Positions 49,965-59,861 of a DNA stretch of 64,000 bases are shown piece after piece. Both the position numbers and the translations under genes were made by a program. The stretch spans positions 248,001-312,000 of the forward strand of contig VXTP01000043.1 of the NCBI GenBank assembly GCA_009837395.1, given 5' to 3'. This DNA is from Gemmatimonadota bacterium (GTDB lineage: Bacteria > JAAXHH01). Numbering within the stretch: position 1 is the first letter of the stretch; each line of letters starts with the position of its first letter. The notes under the pieces were generated by a model. That model saw only the letters and a list, made by a program, of their open reading frames with translations, ran no database searches and was not told where the DNA came from.

Positions 49965-50432
49965 TCACTCGAGGACGTGCACCTTGATCCGGACGGACCC
50001 GTCCTGCACGGTCAGGGTGGATTCGGCCAGGTTCAGCGGGACGTTGACGGGACCTCCCTCCGCGCTTTCGGGTTCCAGCGTCACGTCCAGCCTCGAAGGT
50101 TTTAGTCCTTCCCAGGTTCCCCAGTAGATGTCGATGAAGAGGCCGATGCCGAGGGTGAGCAGGATGTCCGCGACGATTACCGAGGGCAGCTTGACCTTCT
50201 GCAGGACAATCCACTTCGTCTCGTAGCCCGGCTTGGTGATCTCCACCAGGTGGGACTCGTTCCGGGGTAGTTCGATCGTGAACGGGTTCGTGTCCCGGTC
50301 GATGCGGTCCGGGATCTTGATCCGGGCGTCCGCGGGGGTCACGTTGATCTCCACTTTCTGGGTGTCGCCCAGGAACACCCGTCCACATCCTGTACTGAAG
50401 ACGAGCAGAAGGCATAACATCAAGCGCCGCAT
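49965..50432 (-). CDS. Lipoprotein with a PEGA-like domain
   Basis: 155 aa. A lipoprotein signal peptide ends at FSTGC (lipobox cysteine C16). A short beta-rich domain follows (VEINVTPADARIKIPDRIDRDTNPFTIELPRNESHLVEITKPGYET), the pattern of PEGA surface domains. A hydrophobic stretch (VIVADILLTLGIGLFIDIYWG) is near residues 85-105. No function can be given. Read on the - strand, converging with the RibD-like gene. Confidence 0.72.
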   Translation of the reverse strand: MRRLMLCLLLVFSTGCGRVFLGDTQKVEINVTPADARIKIPDRIDRDTNPFTIELPRNESHLVEITKPGYETKWIVLQKVKLPSVIVADILLTLGIGLFIDIYWGTWEGLKPSRLDVTLEPESAEGGPVNVPLNLAESTLTVQDGSVRIKVHVLE

Positions 50433-50492
50433 CGATTTCCTCCAGTTTTCCTAAGTCTGTATATCATTTCGTCAAATGTGTGTTGAAGCACA

Positions 50493-51458
50493 TCACGTCC
50501 AGCTCGTGTATGGCGGCAGCGGCCAGTTCGCTTTCCCGCCAATGGCCAGCGCCTGTTTCCGTTCGTCGGCAGTCAACGGGGGGACGCCGTCCGCTCCCGC
50601 GTTCTCTTCCAGCTGCGCCCGGTTTTTTGCGCCGGGTATCACCGAGGTCACACCTGGCGTGTCCAGCACGAACCTGAGCGCCGCCTGCGCCATGGTGCGC
50701 TTTCCGCCTTTCGCCAGGAAGGAGAGCTCCGAGAGCTTCTGCAGCGCGGACCGTATCCGGGGATTGTCGAAACGCTCGTGCCGGCGGTCCTGTGGATCGA
50801 GCCCGGACAATGAGTCGAAATACTTACCGGTCAGCGCACCCTGGGCGAGCGGGACGCGGATGAGCGTCCCCAGGTTCTGGGCTTCCGCGAAATTCAGCCC
50901 CGGCTGTCCCACCGGATTAACGATGCTGTAGCCGATCTGGACCATCGAAAGATCGCCCAGCGCCATCAGGGCCCGCATGACCTCCGTTTCATAGGTCGAG
51001 ATGCCGAAACACCGTATCTTGCCCGCTTCGACCAGCCGCGTCAACGCCTCAACGATTGCCAGCATGCCGGCCTCGTCCGGTTCGCCGTGCAACTGGTAGA
51101 TGTCGATATAGTCAGTCCGCAGTCTTTCCAGGCTACCTTCGCAGTTCTTCGCGATGTACCGCTGTAACGGCTCCTCCGGGTCGTCGGACCGAGGCGCGAC
51201 CTTGGTGGCGACCACGTAGCGGTCCCGCCTGTCCCGGAGCGCCCGGCCGATGATCCGTTCGCTGTGGCCGGCGCCGTACCCGTTGGCCGTGTCGAGCAGG
51301 TTGATGCCGAGGGATTCCGCGTGTTGTATGGTGGCGATGGACTCCTCGTCGTCGATACCGGACCAGTTCGCCCCGCCGGCCATCCCGGCCATGGGCCAGC
51401 AGCCCAGGCCGACGGACGAGACCTCAATCCCGGTTTTTCCCAGTACGCGGTACTCCAC
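50493..51458 (-). CDS. Aldo/keto reductase
   Basis: 321 aa TIM-barrel NAD(P)H oxidoreductase. Signatures are GKTGIEVSSVGLGCWPMAG, LLDTANGYGAGHSERIIGRAL (catalytic Asp and Tyr), YVVATKV (lysine), DIYQLHGEP (histidine), and SVIPGAKNRAQLEENAGA binding the cofactor phosphate. The closest group is the general AKR/MocA-like 'aldo/keto reductase' class; the substrate is unknown. It starts 86 bases after penicillin acylase and could be transcribed with it. Confidence 0.9.
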   Translation of the reverse strand: MEYRVLGKTGIEVSSVGLGCWPMAGMAGGANWSGIDDEESIATIQHAESLGINLLDTANGYGAGHSERIIGRALRDRRDRYVVATKVAPRSDDPEEPLQRYIAKNCEGSLERLRTDYIDIYQLHGEPDEAGMLAIVEALTRLVEAGKIRCFGISTYETEVMRALMALGDLSMVQIGYSIVNPVGQPGLNFAEAQNLGTLIRVPLAQGALTGKYFDSLSGLDPQDRRHERFDNPRIRSALQKLSELSFLAKGGKRTMAQAALRFVLDTPGVTSVIPGAKNRAQLEENAGADGVPPLTADERKQALAIGGKANWPLPPYTSWT

Positions 51459-51543
51459 TCAGCTAACGCCCCTTCGGCGACAAAGTTTCAATATCGGCCG
51501 AGCGTCCTCGTCGCTCAGCGCGGAGACAGTCGGTCCACGCCGC

Positions 51544-53883
51544 TCAGCGCGGAGACAGCGTGAGCCGGTGCCCCGCGAGTGCTTCCACCGCCTCCCGGCT
51601 GAACGCCAGCTGGAGATACTCGTCGCTTCCCCAGGTCTCCAGCAGGCTGCCGTAGTAGGGGCTCCCGGGCTGGCCCGACTGGCCCGGCGTGATAATGAAG
51701 ACCGACCGGTCCCAGTCCTCCGTGTCCAGGATGTGCCGGAAGCTCACCGACGTGGCGGCGATGGTGCCGAACCCGCCCGACCGCTCCACGGCGGGCAGGG
51801 AGAAAGCATCGGACAGGAGATGGGTGAAGGGGCTCTTCTGCAGGCGTCCGTACCGCCATTGGCTCCAGTCCTCGCCCAGTTCACCCTTCAAACGGTCCAC
51901 GGTCTTGCGCAGGCCGGCTTCCACGAGCGGCCGGCGTTCGTCGGCCGGCGTCTCCGGTTCGTAGGCGGCGGCTTCGGCCTCGCCCCGCCAGCGGTACCAG
52001 ACCGCCGCGCCGGCGCTGTCGCGGTCCAGGACGCCGTTCCAGTCGGCTACAAGCGCACGGGCCCGTTCGACTTCCGCATCGTCCGACGTCCAGCCCTGAA
52101 ACGAGGGAATATCGGCCTCGGCCCGCAGCGAATAGGCATCCAGCTGGATGCGCTTGTGGTCGTCGACGGTGTATTTCCGGTTGGGCTGCAACAGTTGCTT
52201 CATGCGCTCGATCCGGGAGTATTCGACGCCTCTCGATGAGTGGAACATGACCGGGCGTCCGGTGTAGTCCGGCGGATGGGAATCGTTATTGGCCGTCCCG
52301 ACCCAGCCGCGCTGGGGATTGTACTCCCGGGGCAGATCTTCCCGGAACCCCTGCCACTCGTACCGCCCGTCGCCGGGAACCGGCAGCCGGCCGTTCCAGC
52401 CTTCGCGGTCCGGTGTGAGGGCCGATACCTGGAAGGCGATGTTGCCCTCCACGTCGCCGAAGACCAGGTTATGCGTCGGTACCTTCCAGAACATGGCCCG
52501 CTCGAAAAAGTCCTCGGCGCTCTCGGCCTGGGCCATGCGGAAGCATCCCAGGTACGGCGCGGTGCCGGGCTCGTGGGTGATGGAACGCACGGCATAGACC
52601 ACCCCGTTATCCGGATCTTCGTAGAACACGGGACCGTGTCGGCTGTACTTCAGCACGACTACCCGCGGCTCTTCGCCCTTCACCGGGATCTCCTCCGTGA
52701 TGACGCGCAGGGGTTCCCATCCGCCCTGCCACCGAACCATGTCGGGCTGCTCGGGGTGGAGTTCCTCTACGTATACGTCGTTCACATCGACCCCCGCGAA
52801 GGTGTATCCCCACGCGACCCGGTCGTTGTGTCCGGCGGTCACGCCTACGAAGGGCGGCTCGCTGGCCCCGATCACGTTCCAACCCGGGGCGTTCAGATGG
52901 GAATAGTACCGCAGCGAGGGGTTCTCGAGGCGGCGGTGGGGATCGTTGACGACCATGACCTGGCCCGTGATGGACAGGGCGCCGCTCACGGCCCAGTTGT
53001 TGCTGCCGATCTCGAGCAGCTGCTCTTCGGTGGGTGCTTCGGCCTGGCGGTCCGGGGGTACCAGGCCCGTATACGGTTCGACGAGCTCGAGTTGCGGCAG
53101 GCGGCCGGGTACCAGGGGATCGCCCTCCCCTTTCCGCATTGCGGCCACGATGTCTTCGTGGACGATGGTCACGTCCAGGCCCTCCGGCACCACGAGATCA
53201 TCCCAGGGCAGGGGCGCTGCGCGGCGATTGGCCTCCTCGACGCCCAGTTCCGCCACGGACCGGGCCAGCCGGATCTCGTCCCCGGCGTCGTTGCCCGCGC
53301 TCGGGAAGAAGAGCCCGGTCCAGCGCCGCACCACCGTCTCCTTCGTCCACCGGCCGGGCTGGATGCCCGTCAGCTTGAACTCCACCGGCAGATTGTCGGC
53401 GTGCGTGTCGATATAGGCGTTTACGCCGTTCGCATAGGCCGTGAAGATGCGTTCGCCCTCGGCGTGGTAGCTTGTCCACTCCCGTTCGTCGAAGGGACCG
53501 CGGTACATCATGAGCCGCGTCCGGGCGTCGTAGTCGAAGGCCTCGGGGCCGAAGATCTCCGCGAGACGGCCTTCCCGCCACCGGCGCCAGAGCTCCATCT
53601 GCCACAGCCGGTCCTGGGCCATCACGTAACCCTGGGCGAAGAAGAGGTCATCCGTGTTCTGTGCGTAGATGTGAGGTATGCCGTGGCGGTCCCGGATCAC
53701 CTCGACGGGCTCCTGCAGTCCTTCCAGGGACAGCTCCCCTTCGATCTGGGAGATGGACGCGCGAGCCAGGGACATGAGCTGTTCGTCTGAATCCACGGTG
53801 TCCACCTCCTCGCCGCAGCCCATGGCCAACAGGGGAATTACAACGCACGTGACAATGATTTGAAAGTAACTGGTATACGACAT
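51544..53883 (-). CDS. Penicillin-acylase-family N-terminal-nucleophile hydrolase (lipoprotein)
   Basis: 779 aa. The signal peptide ends in the lipobox LAMGC with C23, so the protein is probably membrane-tethered in the periplasm. The alpha-chain begins at about residue 55 (VEVIRDRHGIPHIYAQNTDDLFFAQGY). Autocleavage should free S294 in EIGSNNWAVSG as the beta-chain nucleophile, with VNDPHRRLENPSLRYYSHLNAPGWNVIGAS as the next signature. Family members hydrolyse penicillins, acyl-homoserine lactones or similar amides; the real substrate is unknown. Confidence 0.93.
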   Translation of the reverse strand: MSYTSYFQIIVTCVVIPLLAMGCGEEVDTVDSDEQLMSLARASISQIEGELSLEGLQEPVEVIRDRHGIPHIYAQNTDDLFFAQGYVMAQDRLWQMELWRRWREGRLAEIFGPEAFDYDARTRLMMYRGPFDEREWTSYHAEGERIFTAYANGVNAYIDTHADNLPVEFKLTGIQPGRWTKETVVRRWTGLFFPSAGNDAGDEIRLARSVAELGVEEANRRAAPLPWDDLVVPEGLDVTIVHEDIVAAMRKGEGDPLVPGRLPQLELVEPYTGLVPPDRQAEAPTEEQLLEIGSNNWAVSGALSITGQVMVVNDPHRRLENPSLRYYSHLNAPGWNVIGASEPPFVGVTAGHNDRVAWGYTFAGVDVNDVYVEELHPEQPDMVRWQGGWEPLRVITEEIPVKGEEPRVVVLKYSRHGPVFYEDPDNGVVYAVRSITHEPGTAPYLGCFRMAQAESAEDFFERAMFWKVPTHNLVFGDVEGNIAFQVSALTPDREGWNGRLPVPGDGRYEWQGFREDLPREYNPQRGWVGTANNDSHPPDYTGRPVMFHSSRGVEYSRIERMKQLLQPNRKYTVDDHKRIQLDAYSLRAEADIPSFQGWTSDDAEVERARALVADWNGVLDRDSAGAAVWYRWRGEAEAAAYEPETPADERRPLVEAGLRKTVDRLKGELGEDWSQWRYGRLQKSPFTHLLSDAFSLPAVERSGGFGTIAATSVSFRHILDTEDWDRSVFIITPGQSGQPGSPYYGSLLETWGSDEYLQLAFSREAVEALAGHRLTLSPR

Positions 53884-54003
53884 GAATGGCTCCTCCTGCT
53901 ACACGCCGCCGAGTTGCTTTGAGTATATCGAGGACTGAATCACAAGGTCTAGCGGTCACTAGGTTACGAAAAGCCGAAAAGTTGCCGACGACCTTTCAAT
54001 AGC

Positions 54004-54032
54004 ATCCTATCATGCGGTCGCCCGTATGTCAA
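54004..54032 (-). promoter_or_regulatory. Promoter upstream of the penicillin acylase gene
   Basis: On the - strand: TTGACA (54027-54032), a 17-base spacer and TAGGAT (54004-54009), in the 183-base gap before the gene. Confidence 0.65.
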
Positions 54033-54066
54033 GAAACCGAAGGCCGTAATGGGCTCGTAACCCGGA

Positions 54067-55023
54067 TCAGTCACGCAACCCCGCCCGTATGCGGTCGGCC
54101 AGCTTCATTGTCTCGACGGCCTCGTCCAGGCCCGCCGCGGGCAGCCCAACCGGCCGGTCTTCCTTGATGCAGTCGACCAGGAAGCGGGCCTGTTCGGCGG
54201 TGCCGCCGGACTCCACCACGTCGAATACCTCGGTCTTGCCGTCGCGTTGTACCACGGCTTTCCTGACGCCTTCCAGGTAGGCCGAGCAGTCCCGGCCGTG
54301 GATTTCGTAGCGCTCCAGCCGGGCATCCGTGGTGAAATTGGCCGTGAGCTGTGCCACGCACCCGTTCTCGAAGCGGATGAGCGCGGCGTAAACGTCGACG
54401 AAAGGCGAATTGGTCCTGCGGGCGACGGCGTGCAGCTCGGTGATGGGGGAACTGCCGGCCAGGGAACGGGTCAGGTCGATGGCATGGATCGGCGTCTCGT
54501 AAATGAAGTTGTCCAGAAGGTGGTCCGGGAAGCCCCGATCGCGCAAGCCTGTCATGCTCTTGTGGAACTCCGCCACGATTTGGGTGATGGGACCCCGCTC
54601 CTCGATCAGGCCGCGAGCCTTGCAGATCAACGAATGGAACCGCCGGTTCCAGCCGACCAGCACCTTCGCGCCGGACGCGTTGGCGGCGTCCCGAAGCCCT
54701 TCCGTTTCCGCGCCGGAGAGTCCGGGCGGCTTCTCGAGCAGCGTGTGGACCCCGGCCTGGATCACCGGCTGCGCGCACTGGCCGTTCAGGTGGGCCGGCG
54801 TCGCGATGACCGCCAGGTCCAGTTCCTCTTTCGCCAGCATGTCCCCGATTTCTTCGTACTTTCGCGGGACGTTGTTTTCGGCGGCCACCCGGTCGCGCAA
54901 TTCCTCCACGGGATCGCACACGGCCACGAACCGCAGGTCGTCGAAGGCCTTCATGGTCTCGAGGTGGCCCCGACCTCTGCCGCCGCACCCGATCAGTGCT
55001 GCATTAAGGATGGTTTCGGACAT
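54067..55023 (-). CDS. Gfo/Idh/MocA-family oxidoreductase
   Basis: 318 aa. NAD(P)-binding N-terminus NAALIGCGGRGRGHLETM, then FVAVCDPVEELRDRVA, and the EKPPGLS motif with the catalytic lysine region; the C-terminal sandwich domain follows (about 130-300). Members act on sugars and polyols. ATG 55023 has an AGGAG site; the 65 upstream in-frame residues are an artefact of a 12-bp tandem repeat and are not counted. Confidence 0.85.
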   Translation of the reverse strand: MSETILNAALIGCGGRGRGHLETMKAFDDLRFVAVCDPVEELRDRVAAENNVPRKYEEIGDMLAKEELDLAVIATPAHLNGQCAQPVIQAGVHTLLEKPPGLSGAETEGLRDAANASGAKVLVGWNRRFHSLICKARGLIEERGPITQIVAEFHKSMTGLRDRGFPDHLLDNFIYETPIHAIDLTRSLAGSSPITELHAVARRTNSPFVDVYAALIRFENGCVAQLTANFTTDARLERYEIHGRDCSAYLEGVRKAVVQRDGKTEVFDVVESGGTAEQARFLVDCIKEDRPVGLPAAGLDEAVETMKLADRIRAGLRD

Positions 55024-55097
55024 TTCCGGTGCTCCTGGTGGACTGCGAGGGTCAGTAACGTCGTGCAGGGATTTTAACGCGACGACCGTCGCTACGG

Positions 55098-55133
55098 CAA
55101 TCACTGCGACAATCGCTGCAACAATCGCTGCAA
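55098..55133. repeat. 12-bp tandem repeat, three copies
   Basis: CAATCACTGCGA (55098), CAATCGCTGCAA (55110) and CAATCGCTGCAA (55122). In the upstream-extended reading frame of the Gfo/Idh gene it would encode an AAIVAAIV stretch that mimics a membrane segment. Confidence 0.85.
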
Positions 55134-55241
55134 CGATAGGCGGAGTACTATATTGACGCGCGCGGTGAACTTCTTGACGCTGGCAATGTATGGTCATTTC
55201 TTTTGCAAGTAAACCCACCTTTAGCGATCGGTGTTTCCTGC

Positions 55242-55979
55242 ATGCTGGATCTGGGCTTTTTCAAACAGAATGGTTACGTCAACCTCGGCCAGGTTTTTAC
55301 CAGCCAGGAACTGGATCGATTCATCAAACTGTACGATGCGGACCGATCGGAACGGGGCTGTTTCTGGCATCCCATTTCCAATCACGGCCACCAGACCCTC
55401 AACTGCGATCCGCTGATCTCATCGCCGGAAATCGACGGCCTGATCCGCCATCCCGCCCTGATCGGCCCGATAGAGACCATCTTCGAAGGGCCCAGTTGGC
55501 TTGGAGAAGCGTGCCTGCGGCACATGGACCCGCGCGACAGCAATCCGGAGGAGATCTGGCACCGGGACCGTCCGCATGCGACGGACCGGCCCTATAGGTG
55601 CGGTTATTTGCAGATGATGCTCTACCTGACCGATGTCCACGAAGGTACGCACTGCTTCTCCATATCGCCGGAGCCCTGCGACGGTCCCATACTCGATACC
55701 GAGGAACAGCTCGCCCGGCGCGGCAAGGTCCACCTGCACGGTCCGGCAGGCACGGTTGTACTGTTCAACCTGTCCGTGCTGCACGCCGCGACGGTACGGA
55801 TCACGCCGCACGAGCGCAAGACCGTTCAGATCTATTACGGCCATCGCGGCGGCCCCGTGCTCAGCGACTGTACCATGATTCCCGCCCGGCTGTGGCGGGA
55901 TCATCCTGATCCGGAGGTACGGGGTTTCTACGGCATGATGACCAGTCGTACGCAGCAGTATGCCGAGGCCTTCGGCTGA
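55242..55979 (+). CDS. Phytanoyl-CoA-dioxygenase-family protein (1)
   Basis: 245 aa from ATG 55242 (a TTG-started form would be 13 residues longer). Fe(II)/2-oxoglutarate oxygenase fold. The HxD pair is W-H-R-D in EEIWHRDRPH, the distal histidine is in NLSVLHAATVRITPHERKTVQIYYG, and the 2-oxoglutarate-binding arginine is in that same motif. Substrate unknown. The three PhyH-like proteins in this region are clearly diverged from one another, so they are not recent duplicates. Confidence 0.85.
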   Translation: MLDLGFFKQNGYVNLGQVFTSQELDRFIKLYDADRSERGCFWHPISNHGHQTLNCDPLISSPEIDGLIRHPALIGPIETIFEGPSWLGEACLRHMDPRDSNPEEIWHRDRPHATDRPYRCGYLQMMLYLTDVHEGTHCFSISPEPCDGPILDTEEQLARRGKVHLHGPAGTVVLFNLSVLHAATVRITPHERKTVQIYYGHRGGPVLSDCTMIPARLWRDHPDPEVRGFYGMMTSRTQQYAEAFG

Positions 55980-56011
55980 GGCTGGACTACTAAGGAAGAC
56001 AAGGAGAGTAA

Positions 56012-57067
56012 ATGTCGAACAAGCGACCGCAAGTGCTCATCGCCTGCGACGAGCGGGTGCGCAACGGCTACCTGCCGCCGGCGGAACTGACCCGCCTCGA
56101 GGCCTTTGCCGACTGGGCGTGGTTCCATAGCGAGGGTGGAGGAATTTACGATACCAGCACGGACCCCGAAACCACTGCGCGGTTGGCAAAGGAAATGGAC
56201 GGCGTGGACGCCCTCGTCGTGTGCCACGGCGCGCCGCGGATCGCCGCCACGATCCTGGATGCCGCGCCCCGGCTGCGATTCGTCGGCGAACTGGAAGGCG
56301 ACCGGTTTGCCGCGCGCCTGGATCTGGAGACGTTGTGGGCGCGCGACATCCGCACCGTGGATACGACCAACGGATCCACCTATCCCGTGGCCGAATGGGC
56401 CCTGGCCCTGACGCTGATCTCCATGCGCAACGCCGGCGCGCTTTTCCGCCGCATCGTCGCGGGCAATACGCAGGATCGAGGTCTTATTCAGCCCATGGCG
56501 GGCATCCTCACCGGCAAGCGGGTCGGACTCATCGGCGGCGGACACATGGGACGGCGGCTGATGAAGCTGCTGCGCCCCTTCGAGGTCGAGCTATGGGTGC
56601 ACGATCCCTACCTGCCGCAGGAACTGCCCGAAGCGCTGGGCTTCCTGCAGACGTCGCTGGAAAACGTGCTTTCAAAGTGTGACGCGATCATCTGCGTGGC
56701 GCCCCTCACTCCCCACACCCGGGGCATGATCGGACGGCGCGAGCTGGAACTCATTCCATCGGGCGCGGTGTTCGTGAACGTTTCTCGCGGGGCCATCGTC
56801 GATTCCGCGGCCCTGATCGATCGCCTCAAGCGCGGGGACATCGCCGCGGGACTGGACGTTTTCGATCCGGAGCCCATCCCCGAAGACAGCGAGATCATCG
56901 GACTGCCGAACGTTTTTCTGACCCCGCACTTCTCCGGTCGCACGGGAGAGGACTATCCGCACTTCTTCCACTACATGGTCGATGAGCTGGAGCGGTTTTT
57001 CGCCGGCCATCAGACCTGGTTCAACCTGACCCCCCGCTCTAAGTCCAACCGCGAAGGAAACCGATGA
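56012..57067 (+). CDS. D-2-hydroxyacid dehydrogenase
   Basis: 351 aa NAD-binding 2-hydroxyacid dehydrogenase. The cofactor motif is VGLIGGGHMGRRLMKLLRPF (about 171-190). The catalytic arginine is in NVSRGAIVDSAALIDRL, followed by DVFDPEPIPEDSE (glutamate) and LTPHFSGRTGED (histidine). The N-terminal part is longer than that of typical family members. Its stop overlaps the sulfatase ATG (ATGA). Confidence 0.9.
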   Translation: MSNKRPQVLIACDERVRNGYLPPAELTRLEAFADWAWFHSEGGGIYDTSTDPETTARLAKEMDGVDALVVCHGAPRIAATILDAAPRLRFVGELEGDRFAARLDLETLWARDIRTVDTTNGSTYPVAEWALALTLISMRNAGALFRRIVAGNTQDRGLIQPMAGILTGKRVGLIGGGHMGRRLMKLLRPFEVELWVHDPYLPQELPEALGFLQTSLENVLSKCDAIICVAPLTPHTRGMIGRRELELIPSGAVFVNVSRGAIVDSAALIDRLKRGDIAAGLDVFDPEPIPEDSEIIGLPNVFLTPHFSGRTGEDYPHFFHYMVDELERFFAGHQTWFNLTPRSKSNREGNR

Positions 57068-58491
57068 AACGCCCCAACCTGCTCTACATTTTCACCGACC
57101 AGCAGCGCGCGGATACGCTGGGATGCTATGGCAACCACCAGATCGAAACCCCCGCGCTCAACGGGCTGGCGTCGGACAGTTTCGTGTTCGAAAACGCCTA
57201 CGTGAGCCAGCCCGTATGCAGCCCGGCCCGGGCCACCATGCTCACGGGGCTCTGGCCGCATACGGCGGGCGTGCCCTCCTGCAACGTGCCCCTGGGCGCC
57301 GGCATACCGACCATCGCAGAGATGCTGCCCGAGGGATACGACACGGCCTTCATGGGGAAATGGCACCTGGGAGACGAGATCTTCCCGCAGCACGGCTTCG
57401 AGACCTGGGTGGGCACTGAGGACCAGTACCGCCGCCACTTCTCGGAAGCGGACCGGCTTTCCGAAGTCAGCAACTATCACCACTTCCTGGTGGATAAGGG
57501 ATACAAGCCCGATATCGAGCTATTGGGACAAAAGGTTTTCTCGCGGCACTATGCGGCCTCCCTGCCCGAGGAATGCACCAAGGCGTGGTACCTGGGCGAA
57601 CGCGCGGCCGACTACATCCGCCAGCAGGACGACGCCCCCTTCGCCCTCTGCGTCAGCTACCTCGAGCCCCATCCCCCGCACACCGGTCCCCTGAACGACT
57701 ACTACGATCCGGACAGCCTGCCCACCGGACCGGCGTTCATGAGGCAGCCGCCCGATGACGCGCCTTTGCTCGTCCGCCTGATGGCCGCCTACTATATGCA
57801 GTCGGAGAACTACGGGCTGGATCTTCGTACCGAGCCGGGATGGCGGGCGCTCATGGCCCGGTACTGGGGCAACATCACCCTGGTGGACCGTTCGGTGGGC
57901 AGGATCCTCAAGGCTTTGGAGGAAAGCGGAAAGGCCGATGACACCATCGTCGTATTCACGTCTGACCACGGCGAGTTGATGGGCGATCACGGCATCCTGG
58001 GCAAGACGCTCATGTACGAGGAGTCCATCAAGGTGCCCATGGTGCTGCGCGCGCCTATGGTGGATCAGACTCCACGTCACATCGGCGGCCGGTTCAGCCA
58101 TATCGACCTGGTGCCCACGCTGATGGAGTTGCTCGGTCTCGAGCGGCCGGACCGGTTGCAGGGGCGGAGCCGGGTGCCGGTACTGCAGGGACACGAGAAC
58201 CTGGACGGCGACGACGTGTTCGTCGAGTGGAGCGGCGCCGACGGCCACGCTCCCGCCGGATTCGGCGAAGCGGAACCGAACCGGAGCATGGTCCACCAGC
58301 ATCGGACCATCCTGGCCGCGGACGGCTGGAAGCTCAACCTGTACGGGAAGGGTCAGGGGGAACTGTACGATCTGAAAAACGATCCCCATGAGTTGGAGAA
58401 TCTGTATCACCGGAGCGGGCAGGCCGGACGGATTGCGGATCTTACGGAGCGGATCCGCGCCTGGCAGGAAGAGACGGGGGACATACCATGA
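57064..58491 (+). CDS. Sulfatase (type I, formylglycine-dependent)
   Basis: 475 aa alkaline-phosphatase-superfamily sulfatase. It starts RPNLLYIFTDQQRADTLGCYG with metal-binding aspartates; the formylglycine-forming motif is C52-S-P-A-R56; MGKWHLGD and FTSDHGELMGDHG follow. C52 would need an anaerobic or FGE-type maturase, not seen here. No signal peptide is evident, so it may be cytoplasmic or begin further downstream. Coupled to genes on both sides by ATGA overlaps. Confidence 0.93.
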   Translation: MKRPNLLYIFTDQQRADTLGCYGNHQIETPALNGLASDSFVFENAYVSQPVCSPARATMLTGLWPHTAGVPSCNVPLGAGIPTIAEMLPEGYDTAFMGKWHLGDEIFPQHGFETWVGTEDQYRRHFSEADRLSEVSNYHHFLVDKGYKPDIELLGQKVFSRHYAASLPEECTKAWYLGERAADYIRQQDDAPFALCVSYLEPHPPHTGPLNDYYDPDSLPTGPAFMRQPPDDAPLLVRLMAAYYMQSENYGLDLRTEPGWRALMARYWGNITLVDRSVGRILKALEESGKADDTIVVFTSDHGELMGDHGILGKTLMYEESIKVPMVLRAPMVDQTPRHIGGRFSHIDLVPTLMELLGLERPDRLQGRSRVPVLQGHENLDGDDVFVEWSGADGHAPAGFGEAEPNRSMVHQHRTILAADGWKLNLYGKGQGELYDLKNDPHELENLYHRSGQAGRIADLTERIRAWQEETGDIP

Positions 58492-59588
58492 AAACCGGAA
58501 AAGTCGCTGTATATACCCAGCCGCAGGCACCGATGGAGATTCGCGAGTATCCCGTGCCATCGGTCACGGCGGACGACATGCTCGTCCGGATCCGCATGGC
58601 GAATATCTGCGGGTCCGATCTGCACATCTGGCGTGGACATGGCCCCAGGATTGAGACCGGTATCCCCCAGGTCCTCGGGCATGAGATGATCGGTACCATC
58701 GACGCCATGGGGCGCAACGTCGCCTCGGACAGCGCCGGACAACCACTGTCCGAAGGGGACCGCATCGTCTATTCCTACTTCAAGCCGTGCCAGCAGTGCT
58801 GGACGTGCCTCAACGGCAAGCCGGGATGCCCCGACCGATATAGGGACTGGATCGGTGTCTCAAGCGATCAGCCGCCGCACTTCCACGGCGCGTACGGTGA
58901 ATACTACTACATGAAACGCGGCCACTGGGTCTTCAAGGTGCCCGATGATCTCCCGGACGCGATCGTGTCCCCGATCAACTGCGCTCTTTCGGAAGTCATC
59001 TATGGTCTGAATCAGATCGGCGTCACCCTGGGCGACACGGTGGTCATCCAGGGAGCGGGCGGACTCGGACTCTATGCGACCGCCGTAGCACGGGAGATGG
59101 GGGCGGGCAGGATCATCGTGCTGGACCGGCTCCCGGCGCGCCTCGCGCTCGCCCGGGAATTCGGCGCCGACGACACCTTGAACATTGATGAAATGGACAT
59201 GAAAGCACGCATTGAGTTCGTGCTGGATCACACGGGCGGGGTTGGCGCCGACCTGGTCGCCGAATTCGTGGGATCGCCCCGCGTACTCGCCGAAGGCATC
59301 GACATGCTCAGGTGGGGCGGCCGCTATCTCTGGATCGGCAACATAAACCTTGGGTTCCCGACGGAGATCGATCCGGGCAACATCGTCCGGTGCAGCAAGG
59401 CGATTCGCGGCGTGATCGTGTACGAACCCTGGGTGATCCCGCGCGCCCTCGAATTTCTGAGTCGCACGCGGGACAAGTACCCCTTCCACAAGATCATCTC
59501 CGATACCTTCTCATTCACTGATATCAACGAGGCATTCACCTATGCGGGCGCGGGTTCTGCGATCCGGGTTGGGTTGGAGTTTGACTAA
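58488..59588 (+). CDS. Zinc-dependent alcohol dehydrogenase family protein
   Basis: 366 aa MDR enzyme with intact zinc sites: the catalytic cysteine in NICGSDLHIW, H-E in LGHEMIG, and the structural lobe C-x2-C-x2-C-x6-C (CQQCWTCLNGKPGC). The Rossmann motif is VVIQGAGGLGLYATAVAREMGA. It probably oxidises a sugar or polyol released by the preceding sulfatase. The ATG overlaps the sulfatase TGA (ATGA). Confidence 0.9.
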   Translation: MKTGKVAVYTQPQAPMEIREYPVPSVTADDMLVRIRMANICGSDLHIWRGHGPRIETGIPQVLGHEMIGTIDAMGRNVASDSAGQPLSEGDRIVYSYFKPCQQCWTCLNGKPGCPDRYRDWIGVSSDQPPHFHGAYGEYYYMKRGHWVFKVPDDLPDAIVSPINCALSEVIYGLNQIGVTLGDTVVIQGAGGLGLYATAVAREMGAGRIIVLDRLPARLALAREFGADDTLNIDEMDMKARIEFVLDHTGGVGADLVAEFVGSPRVLAEGIDMLRWGGRYLWIGNINLGFPTEIDPGNIVRCSKAIRGVIVYEPWVIPRALEFLSRTRDKYPFHKIISDTFSFTDINEAFTYAGAGSAIRVGLEFD

Positions 59589-59861
59589 TAGGAAGAACCT
59601 GACTTAGGGATCTGACCGTTTCAATAGATGTAAGGAAATTACAACTACTCGGTTGTTTCCTAATTGGAAGTTGCTTAACATAAACAAGACAGGACCTATA
59701 GTGATTTCAATGAAAGGGTTTTGAAGGTTTATTAACACAAATTGGTTCTTGTATATCGGCCGGATCATGAGCACTGCTGGTTTACCGAAACGGTACAGTC
59801 CGATTCCTGACACATCATGCGACAACTGCTTTAAACTTACATGGCAGTAGGAGTTGAATCG
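59589..59861. other. 273-base AT-rich spacer, no gene recognised
   Basis: Between the alcohol dehydrogenase and the HicB-like gene. It is AT-richer than its flanks. I see no RNA gene and no frame with a ribosome-binding site. Confidence 0.6.

Noticed and set aside
52240-53790. 516-codon + strand frame opposite penicillin acylase
   Set aside because: Antisense shadow; the acylase has lipobox, nucleophile serine and full length.
55024-55218. Hydrophobic N-terminal extension of the Gfo/Idh oxidoreductase
   Set aside because: The apparent membrane stretch is produced by a 12-bp tandem repeat, and ATG 55023 has a proper ribosome-binding site.
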